A DNA stretch of 6,739 nt from Anaerolineales bacterium (GTDB lineage Bacteria > Chloroflexota > Anaerolineae > 4572-78 > NAK82), in the NCBI GenBank assembly GCA_024643945.1, contig JAHELX010000337.1, forward strand, positions 1 through 6,739. The letters are read 5' to 3'. Shown in pieces: positions 6,532 through 6,739 of this stretch (position 1 is the stretch's first letter; each line of letters begins with the position of its first letter). The notes under the pieces were generated by a model, which was not told the origin of the DNA, did no database searches, and saw only the letters and a list, made by a program, of their open reading frames with translations. The position numbers and the translations under genes were made by a program.

Positions 6532-6739
6532 ACGCGTGCCCAAGGCGACGCGGCAGCGCGATGTCCGTTTCCGTCAACCGATGGTGTAATTGCTCGATCA
6601 GCTCTCGGCGCAGCGCCGTGTGCGCGGGACCGTCCCACAGGTTGTGCAATTCGTGGGGATCGTCCACCAGATCGAACAACTCCCCATACGGCTCCGGCCC
6701 ACGCTGTCCAGTGTAAGTGGTGATCTTGTGGTTCGGGGT
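6530..6739 (-). CDS. Sulfatase (arylsulfatase-type), C-terminal fragment at right edge
   Basis: The last 69 codons of a gene entering from the right edge, ending with TAA 6530-6532. The residues 'KITTYTG', 'PYGELFDLVDDPHELHNLW' and 'ALRRELIEQLHHRLTETD' are typical of the C-terminus of type I (formylglycine-dependent) sulfatases: a strand, then GELFDL.DDP.E..NLW, then an amphipathic helix. The catalytic Cys/Ser-x-Pro-x-Arg site and any signal peptide lie outside the window, so activity and substrate are unknown. The stop is 8-20 nt from the likely start of the dehydratase, and AAAGGAG overlaps the stop codon, so the two are probably co-transcribed. This is the first gene of the visible operon and hints that the substrate carries sulfate esters. 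Confidence 0.85.
   Translation of the reverse strand, partial: TPNHKITTYTGQRGPEPYGELFDLVDDPHELHNLWDGPAHTALRRELIEQLHHRLTETDIALPRRLGHA

Noticed and set aside
6510..6638. N-terminal extension of the dehydratase from ATG 6636-6638
   Set aside because: It would overlap the sulfatase C-terminus by more than 100 nt in another frame, and the extra residues look like out-of-frame translation.

Overview
This is a bacterial carbohydrate-catabolism cluster. Every gene I can support lies on the minus strand, so transcription runs from the right edge to the left. In that order the genes are: the C-terminus of a sulfatase (right edge); an enolase-superfamily acid-sugar dehydratase with a Tat/lipoprotein-type leader; a GH42 beta-galactosidase; a GH5 (clan GH-A) glycosidase; a decayed fragment of another clan GH-A glycosidase; and a Gfo/Idh/MocA oxidoreductase that runs off the left edge. 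Gaps between functional genes are short (about 20 nt or less after the sulfatase, and 3 nt between GH42 and GH5), which suggests one operon. No tRNA, rRNA, IS element, CRISPR array or clear terminator is visible. No stretch over 300 bases lacks coding sequence.

The host cannot be named with certainty. The sequence is moderately GC-rich by eye. The mix of a sulfatase, GH42, GH5, a Tat-leader enolase-family dehydratase and a Gfo/Idh/MocA protein is common in polysaccharide-degrading environmental bacteria such as Chloroflexota, Planctomycetota or Acidobacteriota. That placement is inference only.

A plausible joint role is breakdown of a beta-galactose-containing, possibly sulfated glycan. The sulfatase would remove sulfate, GH42 and GH5 would cleave glycosidic bonds, the oxidoreductase would oxidise a sugar, and the dehydratase would convert an aldonate to a 2-keto-3-deoxy acid. 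No transporter or regulator lies inside the window.

The main oddities are two in-frame amber (TAG) interruptions. One cuts the dehydratase 48 codons before its natural C-terminus, and the family-typical tail is intact downstream in the same frame. The other lies at the head of the glycosidase fragment. A third amber codon ends GH42, and the GH5 gene follows in the same frame two codons later. Mutation, assembly error and recoding cannot be told apart here, but TAG also ends the dehydratase tail at its natural position, which argues against wholesale reassignment. Two real genes (the oxidoreductase and the sulfatase C-terminus) are open at the window edges.
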